Shown: one piece after another, positions 20,293-29,541 of the stretch | Layout of the letters: the number at the start of each line of letters is the position of its first letter | How positions within the stretch are numbered: the first letter of the stretch is position 1 | From: Bacteroidota bacterium | GTDB lineage: Bacteria > Bacteroidota > Bacteroidia > UKL13-3 | NCBI GenBank assembly: GCA_947464275.1 | Contig: CANHVU010000001.1 | Location: forward strand, 186,993 to 250,992 | Reading direction: 5' to 3' | DNA length: 64,000 bases | Translations under genes and position numbers: made by a program | Notes under the pieces: generated by a model | What the model was told of the DNA's origin: nothing | Database searches by the model: none | What the model saw: only the letters and a program-made list of their open reading frames with translations

Positions 20293-21435
20293 TTATTTTT
20301 TGTTAGTAGCCATTTGTAATTGTTTGCCAATATACATAGAAAGATTTAAATACATAATCTTTACACTTGCATTGCGCTCTACATGAAAAATTGCTTCATC
20401 AATAGCGGTGGTAATTAAGCTCAAATTATTGGGTGTAAATACTGCACTGAATTGATTTAAAAAAGCCAACTCGGCTTCGGTATTTTTCCGTAATGATGGA
20501 TGGCCATATTTGTAAATAAAAGCCGATCTAATCATTTGACTGCTATAAGTTAAAAAGCTTTTTACTTGCTCGCGACCCACCATGCAAAGTCTATCAATTA
20601 GAGCAGTTAAATCGTCAGGCTGACCTACTTGCATTGGTTTATTGTAAGCAAACGATTTTCGCATCCATTCAATAAAAGTATTTAAATAATCGCCATGCTC
20701 TATATCAATTAAACTCAAAGCCAAATTGTAATTTCCACTAACCAAACGGGCTATGGCTTGTGCTTTTTCAGCCTCAATTTGATGATTTTGAACCAAACTT
20801 TGTTCTATATCTTCATCTAAAACCTTTGGAACTTTTACCAATTGCGTGCGAGATAAAATGGTAGCCAATACTTTTTCACTATCGTTAGCCACTAAAATGA
20901 TTAAGGTATTTTCAGGTGGTTCCTCCAACAATTTTAAAATAATATTGCCCTCACTTTTCATGTACTCAGGCATCCAAATAATAAGTGTTTTATATTTGGC
21001 TTCGTAAGCTTTTAAGCCTAACTTTCTAATTATATCGCGGCATTCTTCGGCAGTAATATTTCCTTGTTTATTTCCAGCACTATCTAGGTTGCAAAGCCAA
21101 TCAAAATCGTTCATGTAAGGATTGGCAATTAGGGCTTCTCTAAAATCGGCCAAAACATCAATACTTAACTTGGTTGGCGAAATAGTTGGGTAGGTAAAAT
21201 GCAAATCTGGATGAATGTATTTTTGGTATTTAACGCAGCTTGCGCAAACACCACAACTATCGGTATCGGTTGGAGTTAAACAATTTACATATTGTGCATA
21301 GGCAATGGCTAAAGCTAAATTTCCGCTTCCTTCGGCTCCCAAAAATAATTGTGCATGACTAATCCTACCATCTTTGGTGGTTTGTATTAGCTTGCTTATG
21401 AGGGATTTTTGTCCTACAATAGATTTAAATTGCAT
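20293..21435 (-). CDS. holB: DNA polymerase III subunit delta-prime; likely start MQFKSIVGQ at 21435, not the track start 21540
   Basis: IVGQKSLISKLIQTTKDGRISHAQLFLGAEGSGNLALA, zinc module C..C..C in CLTPTDTDSCGVCASC, LLKLLEEPPENTLIIL; extended start overlaps a terminator hairpin. Confidence 0.85.
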   Translation of the reverse strand: MQFKSIVGQKSLISKLIQTTKDGRISHAQLFLGAEGSGNLALAIAYAQYVNCLTPTDTDSCGVCASCVKYQKYIHPDLHFTYPTISPTKLSIDVLADFREALIANPYMNDFDWLCNLDSAGNKQGNITAEECRDIIRKLGLKAYEAKYKTLIIWMPEYMKSEGNIILKLLEEPPENTLIILVANDSEKVLATILSRTQLVKVPKVLDEDIEQSLVQNHQIEAEKAQAIARLVSGNYNLALSLIDIEHGDYLNTFIEWMRKSFAYNKPMQVGQPDDLTALIDRLCMVGREQVKSFLTYSSQMIRSAFIYKYGHPSLRKNTEAELAFLNQFSAVFTPNNLSLITTAIDEAIFHVERNASVKIMYLNLSMYIGKQLQMATNKK

Positions 21436-21518
21436 AATGGCAAATAAGCAAAAAATAACTATAAAGGCAAAGGCAAAATTTGAATTATTGACTAAAAATA
21501 AAACAATCTCGAAATAAA

Positions 21519-21548
21519 AAAAACCGCATGTGGCTAGCAAGCGGTTTT
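21519..21548 (-). terminator. Intrinsic terminator downstream of prfB
   Basis: Minus strand AAAACCGCTTGCTAGCCACATGCGGTTTTTTTT. Confidence 0.7.
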
Positions 21549-21716
21549 AATTGAACAAAATTTAAGCCTATGAAAAACTATTTAATTAGTTAGTAGCCGT
21601 TACAAATGTAAAAACTCGTAGCATATTTACAACCACTCACATAAAAAAACTTGCTCTTAACATGCGACATTTGTGTAAAAACATAATAATCAATCATATA
21701 AAATTTTAAATTCAGA

Positions 21717-22803
21717 TTAATTTTCTGAATTTTCCATCAAAAATGCCTTTACAAATAAATCCAAATCGCCATCCATAACTGCTTGAACATTACTTGTTTC
21801 GGTATCAGTTCTCAAATCTTTCACTAATTTATATGGGTGCATTACATAATTTCTTATTTGGCTGCCCCATTCTATTTTACGTTTACCAGCCTCTACTTTA
21901 TCTTTTTCTTCATTACGCTTGCGCAATTCAATTTCGTAAAGTTGGGATTTTAGCATTTTCATAGCACGTTCTTTATTAGCACTTTGCGAACGTTCTACTT
22001 GACAAACAATTACTATTCCCGAGGGCTTATGTGTTAACTGAACTTTGGTTTCAACCTTATTTACGTTTTGACCACCAGCTCCGCCCGAACGAGATGTTTG
22101 AATTTCTATATCAGCATCCTTTATTTCTATTTCAATGGTGTCGTCAATAATTGGATAACAATAAACCGATGCAAAACTGGTGTGTCTGCGTGCATTACTA
22201 TCAAATGGAGAAATACGAACCAATCTATGAACGCCATTTTCGCCTTTTAAAAATCCGTAAGCAAAATCTCCAGTAACTTCTATGCTACACGATTTAATTC
22301 CAGCACCATCACCTGCTTGCTCATCTACTACCGAAGCTTTAAAACCTTTTTTGTCAGCATACATTATATACATACGCATCAACATTTCAGCCCAATCTTG
22401 GCTTTCTGTTCCGCCAGCTCCTGAGTTTATATTGATTACACAATTAAACTGATCCTCTTCGGCACTCAGCATATTTTTAAACTCTAATTCTTCTACCGTT
22501 TTGGTAGTTTGCTCAAAGTTTAAATCTAATTCTTCTTCATTTACTTCATCAGCTTGGTAAAACTCGTATAAAACAGCTAGGTCATCTACTTTGGCTCTTG
22601 CTTCTGCAAAACCATCTGTCCATATTTTTTTTTGCTTAATGCCCTTTAGAACCGATTCTGCTCTTTTTGGATTATCCCAAAAACTAGGTTCGTGGGTTAG
22701 GTTTTCCTCTTCGTCTATTTGGTGTAATTTGGTAGCAACGTCAAAGATACCTCCTTAGTGCTTCCACTCTTTCGTCCAAATTTTTTAATTGATCGCTTGT
22801 CAT
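21717..22803 (-). CDS. prfB: Peptide chain release factor 2, expressed via programmed +1 frameshift at the UGA codon 22741-22743
   Basis: ATG at 22803 reads [20 protein letters not shown] then AGG AGG TAT CTT TGA C; the +1 frame continues [30 protein letters not shown]...[43 protein letters not shown] motif [11 protein letters not shown]. Confidence 0.95.
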
Positions 22804-22981
22804 AATTGGCAAAAGTAAGTTTTTAGCCACATATTACACAGAAGCCGCAGATTTATTAAAGATGTAATAGCTTGTAAAGGCAATTTTTTCAATTTTTTAA
22901 TCTTTCAATCTATTATTTCTATCCCACTTATCAACATTTTTTAACCATAAAAACTAAAATTAACCTACCTTTGCAGCTTTA

Positions 22982-24295
22982 ATGGGAAATATAGTAGCAA
23001 TAGTAGGAAGACCAAATGTTGGAAAATCAACACTTTTTAACCGTTTAACAGGCAATAAGCACGCCATCGTTGACGATTTTAGTGGAGTAACGCGAGATAG
23101 ACATTATGGTAAAGCCGAGTGGCTTGATAAAGAGTATAATGTAATTGATACAGGTGGGTATGTGCCAAATAGTGCCGATATTTTTGAATCGGCTATTCGT
23201 AATCAGGTAAAAATAGCCATTCAAGAAGCCGATGTGCTTTTATTTATGGTAGATGTGGCAGTTGGTATAACTGACTTAGATACTGAACTATCAATTATGT
23301 TGCGTAAAAGCAAAAAACCAGTTTTATTGGTAGTTAATAAGGTAGATAATAGCAACCGTCAGTTAGATGCTCATGAGTTTTGGGCTTTAGGTTTTGATAA
23401 TATTTATAATATTTCATCAGCAAGTGGTTCAGGAACCGGTGATTTGCTTGATGAGGCCATGAAACATTTAACTTTTGAAGATCAAGATACTGATGTAGAT
23501 GAAGTTGATTTACCTAAAATTGCTATTATTGGCAGGCCAAATGTTGGAAAATCGAGTTTGGTAAATGCATTGTTAGGTCAAGAAAGAAATATAGTAACCG
23601 ATGTAGCAGGAACCACCCGTGATGCTATCAATTCTCACTATAAATTATTTGATAAAGAATTTGTATTGGTTGATACCGCTGGTATTAGAAGAAAAAATCG
23701 TGTATCAGAAGATTTGGAGTTTTACTCTGTAATGCGCAGTATCAAAGCTTTGGAGGATTGCGATGTAACCGTTTTGGTTATTGATGCTACAGTTGGCTTA
23801 GACAACCAAGATATGAACTTGGTTACATTGGCAATAAAAAATAACAAAGGCCTTGTTATTTTAGTTAATAAATGGGATTTAATAGAAAAAGATACCAAAA
23901 CATCACTCGAATTTGAAAAAGTAATTCGTGAAAAACTAAAACCATTTGATGATGTGCCTATTGTTTTCACTTCGGCAGTTACCAAACAACGTATTTTTAA
24001 AGCCATAGAAGAAGCATTACATGTGGCAGAAAACAGAAAACGTAAAATTACTACAAGTAAATTCAATGATTATATTTTAGATAAAATAGAACATTACCCA
24101 CCACCAAGTGTAAAAGGCAAGTTTGTAAAAATAAAATATGCTACTCAATTACCTGGACGTAGCCCACGTTTTGCATTTTTCTGTAATCACCCGCAATATG
24201 TAACTGATTCATACAAGCGTTATATTGAGAACAAAATTAGAGAAGAGTATGACTTTAAGGGAGTTCCAATAATTATTTATATGAGAGAAAAATAA
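22982..24295 (+). CDS. der: Ribosome biogenesis GTPase Der (EngA)
   Basis: Two GTPase domains: GRPNVGKSTLFNRLTG and GRPNVGKSSLVNALLG; NKVD and NKWD. Confidence 0.97.
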   Translation: MGNIVAIVGRPNVGKSTLFNRLTGNKHAIVDDFSGVTRDRHYGKAEWLDKEYNVIDTGGYVPNSADIFESAIRNQVKIAIQEADVLLFMVDVAVGITDLDTELSIMLRKSKKPVLLVVNKVDNSNRQLDAHEFWALGFDNIYNISSASGSGTGDLLDEAMKHLTFEDQDTDVDEVDLPKIAIIGRPNVGKSSLVNALLGQERNIVTDVAGTTRDAINSHYKLFDKEFVLVDTAGIRRKNRVSEDLEFYSVMRSIKALEDCDVTVLVIDATVGLDNQDMNLVTLAIKNNKGLVILVNKWDLIEKDTKTSLEFEKVIREKLKPFDDVPIVFTSAVTKQRIFKAIEEALHVAENRKRKITTSKFNDYILDKIEHYPPPSVKGKFVKIKYATQLPGRSPRFAFFCNHPQYVTDSYKRYIENKIREEYDFKGVPIIIYMREK

Positions 24296-24313
24296 AAAAA
24301 ATTATGTTTAAAT

Positions 24314-24343
24314 TTTGTTATTAACAAACTATTCATATATTTG
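24314..24343 (+). promoter_or_regulatory. Bacteroidota-type promoter for the small lipoprotein gene
   Basis: TTTG-N18-TATATTTG upstream of ATG 24384. Confidence 0.65.
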
Positions 24344-24383
24344 CACCCGAATTAGAAAATCAAACAATTTAAAATCAAACAAA

Positions 24384-24611
24384 ATGAAAAAAGTATTATC
24401 AATCGTTGCCGCTTCTGCTATGTTAGCTATCGTAGCTTGTGGTCCTTCTGCTGAAGAAAAAGCTAAATTAGAAGCTCAAAAACAAGCTGATTCAATCGCT
24501 GCTGCTACTCGCGCTGCTGATTCATTAGCTGCTTTAGAAAACACTATGGTTGACACAACTGCTGTATCTGCTGATACAACTGCTGCTGCTACAACTGAAG
24601 CTGCTCACTAA
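24384..24611 (+). CDS. Small Ala-rich lipoprotein (75 aa)
   Basis: MKKVLSIVAASAMLAIVACGPSAEEKAKLEAQKQADSIAAATRAADSLAALENTM; lipobox AIVAC; internal start of ORF 24315. Confidence 0.8.
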   Translation: MKKVLSIVAASAMLAIVACGPSAEEKAKLEAQKQADSIAAATRAADSLAALENTMVDTTAVSADTTAAATTEAAH

Positions 24612-24642
24612 TTTTTTTCTTTCAAACAGAAACAAATTATTC

Positions 24643-24676
24643 AAAAATGCCATACTTTTTTAAGTGTGGCATTTTT
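24643..24676 (+). terminator. Intrinsic terminator of lipoprotein gene
   Basis: aaaaatgccatac ... gtgtggcattttta. Confidence 0.7.
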
Positions 24677-24784
24677 ATTTTATACCCGTTTGATTATCAA
24701 CCAATAAAAAAGTGAATTATTTGCGAATAACTTTTTTGTTTTTATAAAAAAAAAGTACATTCGCAGTCCTAAAAAATTAAGCTA

Positions 24785-24946
24785 ATGGCACAACGTACAT
24801 ACCAACCATCGGTAAGAAAAAGAAGAAACAAACACGGTTTCCGTAAAAGAATGGAATCTGCTGCGGGCAGAAAGGTTATTGCTGCACGTAGAGCACGTGG
24901 TAGAAAAAGATTAACTGTATCTGACGAAAAACGTCACAAAAAATAA
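24785..24946 (+). CDS. rpmH: 50S ribosomal protein L34 (missed by ORF track because of short length)
   Basis: [53 protein letters not shown]. Confidence 0.97.
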   Translation: MAQRTYQPSVRKRRNKHGFRKRMESAAGRKVIAARRARGRKRLTVSDEKRHKK

Positions 24947-24947
24947 A

Positions 24948-25000
24948 AAACCTAATCCCGAGTTTTACACCTTAGGTTTCAAATTCGGGATTTGTTTTTT
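24948..25000 (+). promoter_or_regulatory. Interleaved hairpins/terminator between rpmH and rnpA
   Basis: aaacctaa(24948-24955)/ttaggttt(24972-24979) and aatcccga(24954-24961)/tcgggatt(24985-24992), followed by a T tract. Confidence 0.6.
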
Positions 25001-25013
25001 ATTTGTTCTAAGT

Positions 25014-25041
25014 ACACATGGTAATTAGCATGTGTTTTTTT
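25014..25041 (+). terminator. Second terminator-like hairpin before rnpA
   Basis: acacatg gtaattag catgtgt TTTTTT. Confidence 0.55.
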
Positions 25042-25092
25042 GTTTATACACAAATCATTTCCAATTAAATAATTTAAAGCATTTGTTTTAAG

Positions 25093-25506
25093 ATGAAATA
25101 TCGTTTTCCTAAAAAAGAAAAAGTGGTATCGCTTAAAATTATCAATGCTCTTTTTGAAAAAGGTGCACATGGTGTTTTTGTGTTTCCCTTCAAAATCTCA
25201 CTAGTAATTGTTCCTAATCAAGAAGTTTCGTGCCAGGTATTGATTATTGTACCTAAACGCAATTTTAAAAAAGCGGTAGACAGAAACAGGATAAAACGAC
25301 AGATTAGAGAAATTTATCGTCTTAATAAAAATTTGTTTTTACAGGGTTTAAAATCTTCACAAATTCAAGTAGCTTTATCTATAGCATTTGTTGGCAAAAC
25401 AGAGCTTGAATACGCCAAGGCCAATCAAGCATTTATTAAAGTACTAAAACAATTAGCCGAATACATTGAAAAAAATAGTACAAGCGCCATTCATACTGCT
25501 AATTAG
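25093..25506 (+). CDS. rnpA: Ribonuclease P protein component
   Basis: Follows rpm[28 protein letters not shown]. Confidence 0.95.
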   Translation: MKYRFPKKEKVVSLKIINALFEKGAHGVFVFPFKISLVIVPNQEVSCQVLIIVPKRNFKKAVDRNRIKRQIREIYRLNKNLFLQGLKSSQIQVALSIAFVGKTELEYAKANQAFIKVLKQLAEYIEKNSTSAIHTAN

Positions 25507-25687
25507 AATTTATCAGCATGTGGTTTCACCATATTTGCCCAATGCATGCAGGTATAATCCTACTTGTAGTCAATATGCTATTGAAGCATTAAATAAACAT
25601 GGTGTTTTTAAGGGCTTGTATTTAGCAATCAAGCGTATTAGTTCTTGCCATCCATGGGGTGGAAGCGGCTACGATCCAGTTCCCTGA
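25466..25687 (+). CDS. yidD: Membrane protein insertion efficiency factor YidD
   Basis: [35 protein letters not shown]...[13 protein letters not shown]; overlaps rnpA. Confidence 0.97.
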   Translation: MKKIVQAPFILLIRIYQHVVSPYLPNACRYNPTCSQYAIEALNKHGVFKGLYLAIKRISSCHPWGGSGYDPVP

Positions 25688-25759
25688 TTTTATATAATTT
25701 TAATCAAATCACACAAAAAACACTTATTAAGTATATGTTTGTATTAAATAAATATAAAT

Positions 25760-26305
25760 ATGTCAAATTTTAATCCATGGCACGATGTAAGTTTTGGTGA
25801 TGATGCTCCCAATAACGTAACTGCAATTATTGAAATACCTAAAGGAAGTAAAGGTAAGTTTGAGCTTGATAAAGATAGTGGAATGTTAAAATTGGATAGG
25901 GTTTTATTTTCTGCCGTTCATTATCCAGCCAATTATGGCTTTATTCCTCAAACTTATTGTGGCGACAAAGATCCGTTGGATATTTTGGTAATTACCTCTA
26001 TTGAGTTACCTCAGCTATGTTTAATTGATGCCAAGGTAATTGGTGTAATGCGAATGGTAGACCAAGGCGAAGCTGATGATAAAATTATTGCGGTTGCTCA
26101 AAACGATATGTCGGTTAATTATATGAACGATATAAAAGAACTTCCTCCACACACCTTAACAGAAATGCGAAGATTTTTTGAGGACTACAAAAAATTGGAA
26201 AATAAGGAAGTTAAAGTGGAAGATTTTTTAGGAAGAGAAGAAGCTTTGAGGATTATAGAGGAAAGTATTGTTTTATACAGAGAAACTTTTTTACCGCATA
26301 AATAG
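25760..26305 (+). CDS. ppa: Inorganic pyrophosphatase
   Basis: [43 protein letters not shown]. Confidence 0.95.
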   Translation: MSNFNPWHDVSFGDDAPNNVTAIIEIPKGSKGKFELDKDSGMLKLDRVLFSAVHYPANYGFIPQTYCGDKDPLDILVITSIELPQLCLIDAKVIGVMRMVDQGEADDKIIAVAQNDMSVNYMNDIKELPPHTLTEMRRFFEDYKKLENKEVKVEDFLGREEALRIIEESIVLYRETFLPHK

Positions 26306-26384
26306 AAATTATTAAATTTATTATCATTGCATTCCTAAATACATAAACCTGAAATTAATACATAAATATAGAACAGAGGAAACG

Positions 26385-26906
26385 TTGGTAGCTGCTTTAA
26401 AAGCTAAAAGTAGGGATGCGTTCGATTATTTGTATGATAATTATAATGAAGCTCTTTTTGGTGTTATTAATCGCATTGTTCAATCTGATGAAATTGCAAA
26501 TGACATTCTACAGGAATCGTTTGTAAAAATTTGGAAAAACCTTGACTCTTATTCTAGTGAAAAAGGAAGTATTTACACTTGGATGTTAAATATTTGTCGG
26601 AATTTGGCAATTGATACAGTGAGATCTAAGGCCTACAAAAATGAAACACAAAACCAAAGTGTTGAGGATTCCGTAAATGATATAGACAAGTCAACACAAG
26701 TTTTTGGTAAAGAAGATTTTATTGGTTTAAAAAAGGTTATTGATAAATTAAGACCAGAATACATTGAATTAATTAATAAAATTTATTTTGAAGGATATAC
26801 ACACGATGAGGTTTCGAAGCATTTTGAAATTCCTTTGGGTACAGTAAAAACAAGAATTAGAGCGGCCATTTTACAATTAAGGGAGGCTTTGAAAGAAAAT
26901 GAATAA
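26385..26906 (+). CDS. ECF RNA polymerase sigma factor (TTG start)
   Basis: Sigma2 region IANDILQESFVKIWKNLDSY; sigma4 EGYTHDEVSKHFEIPLGTVKTRIRAAILQLRE. Confidence 0.93.
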   Translation: MVAALKAKSRDAFDYLYDNYNEALFGVINRIVQSDEIANDILQESFVKIWKNLDSYSSEKGSIYTWMLNICRNLAIDTVRSKAYKNETQNQSVEDSVNDIDKSTQVFGKEDFIGLKKVIDKLRPEYIELINKIYFEGYTHDEVSKHFEIPLGTVKTRIRAAILQLREALKENE

Positions 26907-27705
26907 GCAGGATTACATAGAAAGTGGAATTTTAGAAAGCTATGCGTTAGGCATTTGTAGTGATGCTGAAAAAGCAGAGGTAGAGAAAATTTGTGCTGAA
27001 AATGCTGATATTAAAGCAGAGCTTTTAGCTGTTCAATCTGCAGTGTTCTCTTATGGTCAATTACATCAAGCCAAGCCTAAAGCTAGTATGAAAGCTAATT
27101 TGTTGAATCAATTAGATTTTGCAGAACCAATTGAAACAGTTAAGCAAGCGGATAAAATTATTCCAATTCAAACTAAAAAATATCCTTTTGCAGTAGCGGC
27201 ATCGCTCACTTTATTTGGTTTAAGTTTAATTGGAAATTATGTTACTTATACTAAATATCAAGAGGCTAATGAAAAAATTACTGCATTAAATGCTGAAAAA
27301 ACATCATTGGCAAATAATTATAAAAAAAACCAAGTAAGATTAGAAACATTACAAGCAGACTTATTGATTACGAGCAATCCTAATGTTCAAAAAGTAATAT
27401 TAAAAGGTGTTGAAAAATCGCCTGAAAGCCTAGTAATGGTTTATTGGAATAAGGAATCGAAAGAAGTTTTTATGGAAGTAAAAAACCTTCCAACTGCCAG
27501 TGCAGGAAAACAATACCAGCTTTGGGCTATAGTGGACGGAAAGCCAGTTAATGCTGGAATCATAATTGAAAACAACGCGGATTCTAGTTTTATAAAAATG
27601 AATAGTTTTGAAACGGCACAAGCTTTTGCTATAACTCTAGAAAATGAAGGCGGAAGCGAAAACCCAACACTTACGGAAATGTATGTATTGGGTGCAACTT
27701 TATAA
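26899..27705 (+). CDS. Anti-sigma factor (RskA-type C-terminus)
   Basis: Overlaps sigma gene; single TM; MVYWNKESKEVFMEVKNLPTASAGKQYQLWAIVDGKPVNAG. Confidence 0.88.
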   Translation: MNKQDYIESGILESYALGICSDAEKAEVEKICAENADIKAELLAVQSAVFSYGQLHQAKPKASMKANLLNQLDFAEPIETVKQADKIIPIQTKKYPFAVAASLTLFGLSLIGNYVTYTKYQEANEKITALNAEKTSLANNYKKNQVRLETLQADLLITSNPNVQKVILKGVEKSPESLVMVYWNKESKEVFMEVKNLPTASAGKQYQLWAIVDGKPVNAGIIIENNADSSFIKMNSFETAQAFAITLENEGGSENPTLTEMYVLGATL

Positions 27706-27751
27706 AAAATTCCTTTCGTTTCAACAAGCACAACGCCCTAAATTATTTAAT

Positions 27752-27786
27752 AAAAAAGCCGATACAATTTTACTTGTAACGGCTTT
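27752..27786. terminator. Bidirectional hairpin between convergent genes
   Basis: aaagccg ... cggcttta. Confidence 0.6.
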
Positions 27787-27808
27787 ATTCATTTATAAAA
27801 AGCAATAC

Positions 27809-28387
27809 TTATTTTTGAACAATATCGCCTTGAGTGGTATAAAGCAATGCTACCAAATCGTCAACCAAAGCTTTGTTATTAGCCGAAGTAACACCATTTT
27901 GAGCTAAACCCGTTCCAATATCACCAACAAATTTATCAAAATCAGCTTTATCTATTTTTTGAGCAATTCTATTATGTTGAGCAGGATCATGAGCAGCCTT
28001 CATACTTTTGCCTGTGTAAGCATAACCACTGTTTTTTGAACCAGTTGCGGTACACATAAAATCTGTAAAGTTTTTACTTAACGCAGTTAAACCAGTAGTA
28101 TTCGACATGCCTAATTCGGCAAATAAAACTGGAAAATATTTTGCCATTTGTGGATCAGCAGCTATTACAAAAATAGAACTGTCAACTACTGCCCTGAGCG
28201 TTAGTCTGCCTGCCTCAATCATTTTTCCTGAATTTGCAGGGTCGTTAACCATGGTTGTGCCGCCTACTCTTTCGTAAAGTGATGGTGTAGGAGTAACCGT
28301 TTTTGTTGTTTCATCTTTTGAACAAGATGAATACATAAATGAAGCAGTAATTAAACCTGCTGTAAGAAATAATACACGTTTTTTCAT
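27809..28387 (-). CDS. Group 1 truncated-haemoglobin-like lipoprotein
   Basis: Lipobox MYSSC; SLYERVGGTTMV; YTGKSMKAAH with candidate proximal His; FDKFVGDIGTGLAQNGV. Confidence 0.8.
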   Translation of the reverse strand: MKKRVLFLTAGLITASFMYSSCSKDETTKTVTPTPSLYERVGGTTMVNDPANSGKMIEAGRLTLRAVVDSSIFVIAADPQMAKYFPVLFAELGMSNTTGLTALSKNFTDFMCTATGSKNSGYAYTGKSMKAAHDPAQHNRIAQKIDKADFDKFVGDIGTGLAQNGVTSANNKALVDDLVALLYTTQGDIVQK

Positions 28388-28411
28388 AATTTTTAGTTGA
28401 TATTTTAGTTG

Positions 28412-28846
28412 TTAATATTTTGATATGTAAGCAGCTATTTTATAGCTTAATGAGGTTTTATCGGTTCCAATTGGGCAACCAGATTGGGCATTAGTTTCGT
28501 TAACCACATACCTAACTGCCTTGTAATTGCCAAAGGCAATCAATTTATTATAAACGTTAAATGAGTTTTGCTTTCCAACCAAATAAGAATATACCAGGAT
28601 ATCATTGTCTAAGTTAAAATACGAGTTTTCCACACCAGATAGTCCATTTACAAAAGCCCTTATTTTATCGGCCTCTTGGGTATCAATATTTTGTTTAAAA
28701 TCAATTCTACTTAATTGTCTTACTCTTTCATCTTGGTTTTTACTTATGCGTGTAACCAAATAAATATGTGTGACCAGAACAGCTATAAACACCAAAAATG
28801 CGGAACCAGACCAAATTAATAATTTAAAAAATTTACCTTTTTTCAT
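28412..28846 (-). CDS. Hypothetical single-TM protein
   Basis: ORF with N-terminal TM; close downstream neighbour of the globin gene on the same strand. Confidence 0.55.
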   Translation of the reverse strand: MKKGKFFKLLIWSGSAFLVFIAVLVTHIYLVTRISKNQDERVRQLSRIDFKQNIDTQEADKIRAFVNGLSGVENSYFNLDNDILVYSYLVGKQNSFNVYNKLIAFGNYKAVRYVVNETNAQSGCPIGTDKTSLSYKIAAYISKY

Positions 28847-28989
28847 AATTTTATTTTTTTGTTTGACTCATTTACGTAAATAAAATATTGTTGGATTTTG
28901 GTAAATAAATAAATTAGCCGAAAAACAGGTTTTAGTTATTCAAAAAATTGTTATTCAATAAAATATAATTTGTTCAAAAGGGTTTAAAA

Positions 28990-29019
28990 CAAAAAAACCG
29001 CTATACATAGCGGTTTTTT
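28990..29019. terminator. Near-perfect palindromic hairpin
   Basis: aaaaaaccgctatacatagcggtttttt. Confidence 0.7.
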
Positions 29020-29059
29020 GTTGTGAGTAAATAATATAGTTTCTAAACTTAAAAAATAC

Positions 29060-29458
29060 TTATTCTAAAGTTGCTTTCGAAGTAGATGTTTCAGCCAACT
29101 TACTTATTCCTTTATAATAATGAAATGCAATTTGACCCATTTTTACAAATATTTTAGTTTCAACGCTAAAAGTATCTCCAGGGTTTTGGGCCATTACTAT
29201 TGCTGAAACTTCAATCGGTCTGGGTTTAGGTGCTTTATTTACAATGATTATTTCCCAACCACTTGGTTTATCGGTTACATTTACCTTTTGATTGTTTTCA
29301 TCTAAGTAATAACCGCTCCAATTTTGTGCATTGGTGGTGTTTACTACATACCTAATGCTATCTGTTGCGTTACTATTGCCATTAGTTGTTGTTGAACTTT
29401 CTTTACTGCAAGCCCACAAGCTACTTGAAATGATTAACAGTGCTATAAATTTTTTCAT
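29060..29458 (-). CDS. Hypothetical lipoprotein
   Basis: Lipobox SSLWAC; 132 aa. Confidence 0.6.
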   Translation of the reverse strand: MKKFIALLIISSSLWACSKESSTTTNGNSNATDSIRYVVNTTNAQNWSGYYLDENNQKVNVTDKPSGWEIIIVNKAPKPRPIEVSAIVMAQNPGDTFSVETKIFVKMGQIAFHYYKGISKLAETSTSKATLE

Positions 29459-29541
29459 ACTATAATTTTTAACTGGACAATATTATGAAACCTGCGTAAA
29501 ATTATTTTTAAAACAAATTCACAAAACAGCTCGTTTCGATA

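Noticed and set aside
21541-21716. Possible ncRNA between prfB and holB
   Set aside because: A long 3' UTR ending in a clear terminator explains it; no recognisable conserved structure.
28412-29458. Shared RYVVN(E/T)TNAQ motif in two neighbouring hypothetical proteins
   Set aside because: The match is about 10 residues with no flanking similarity; could be a remnant duplication but too short to claim.
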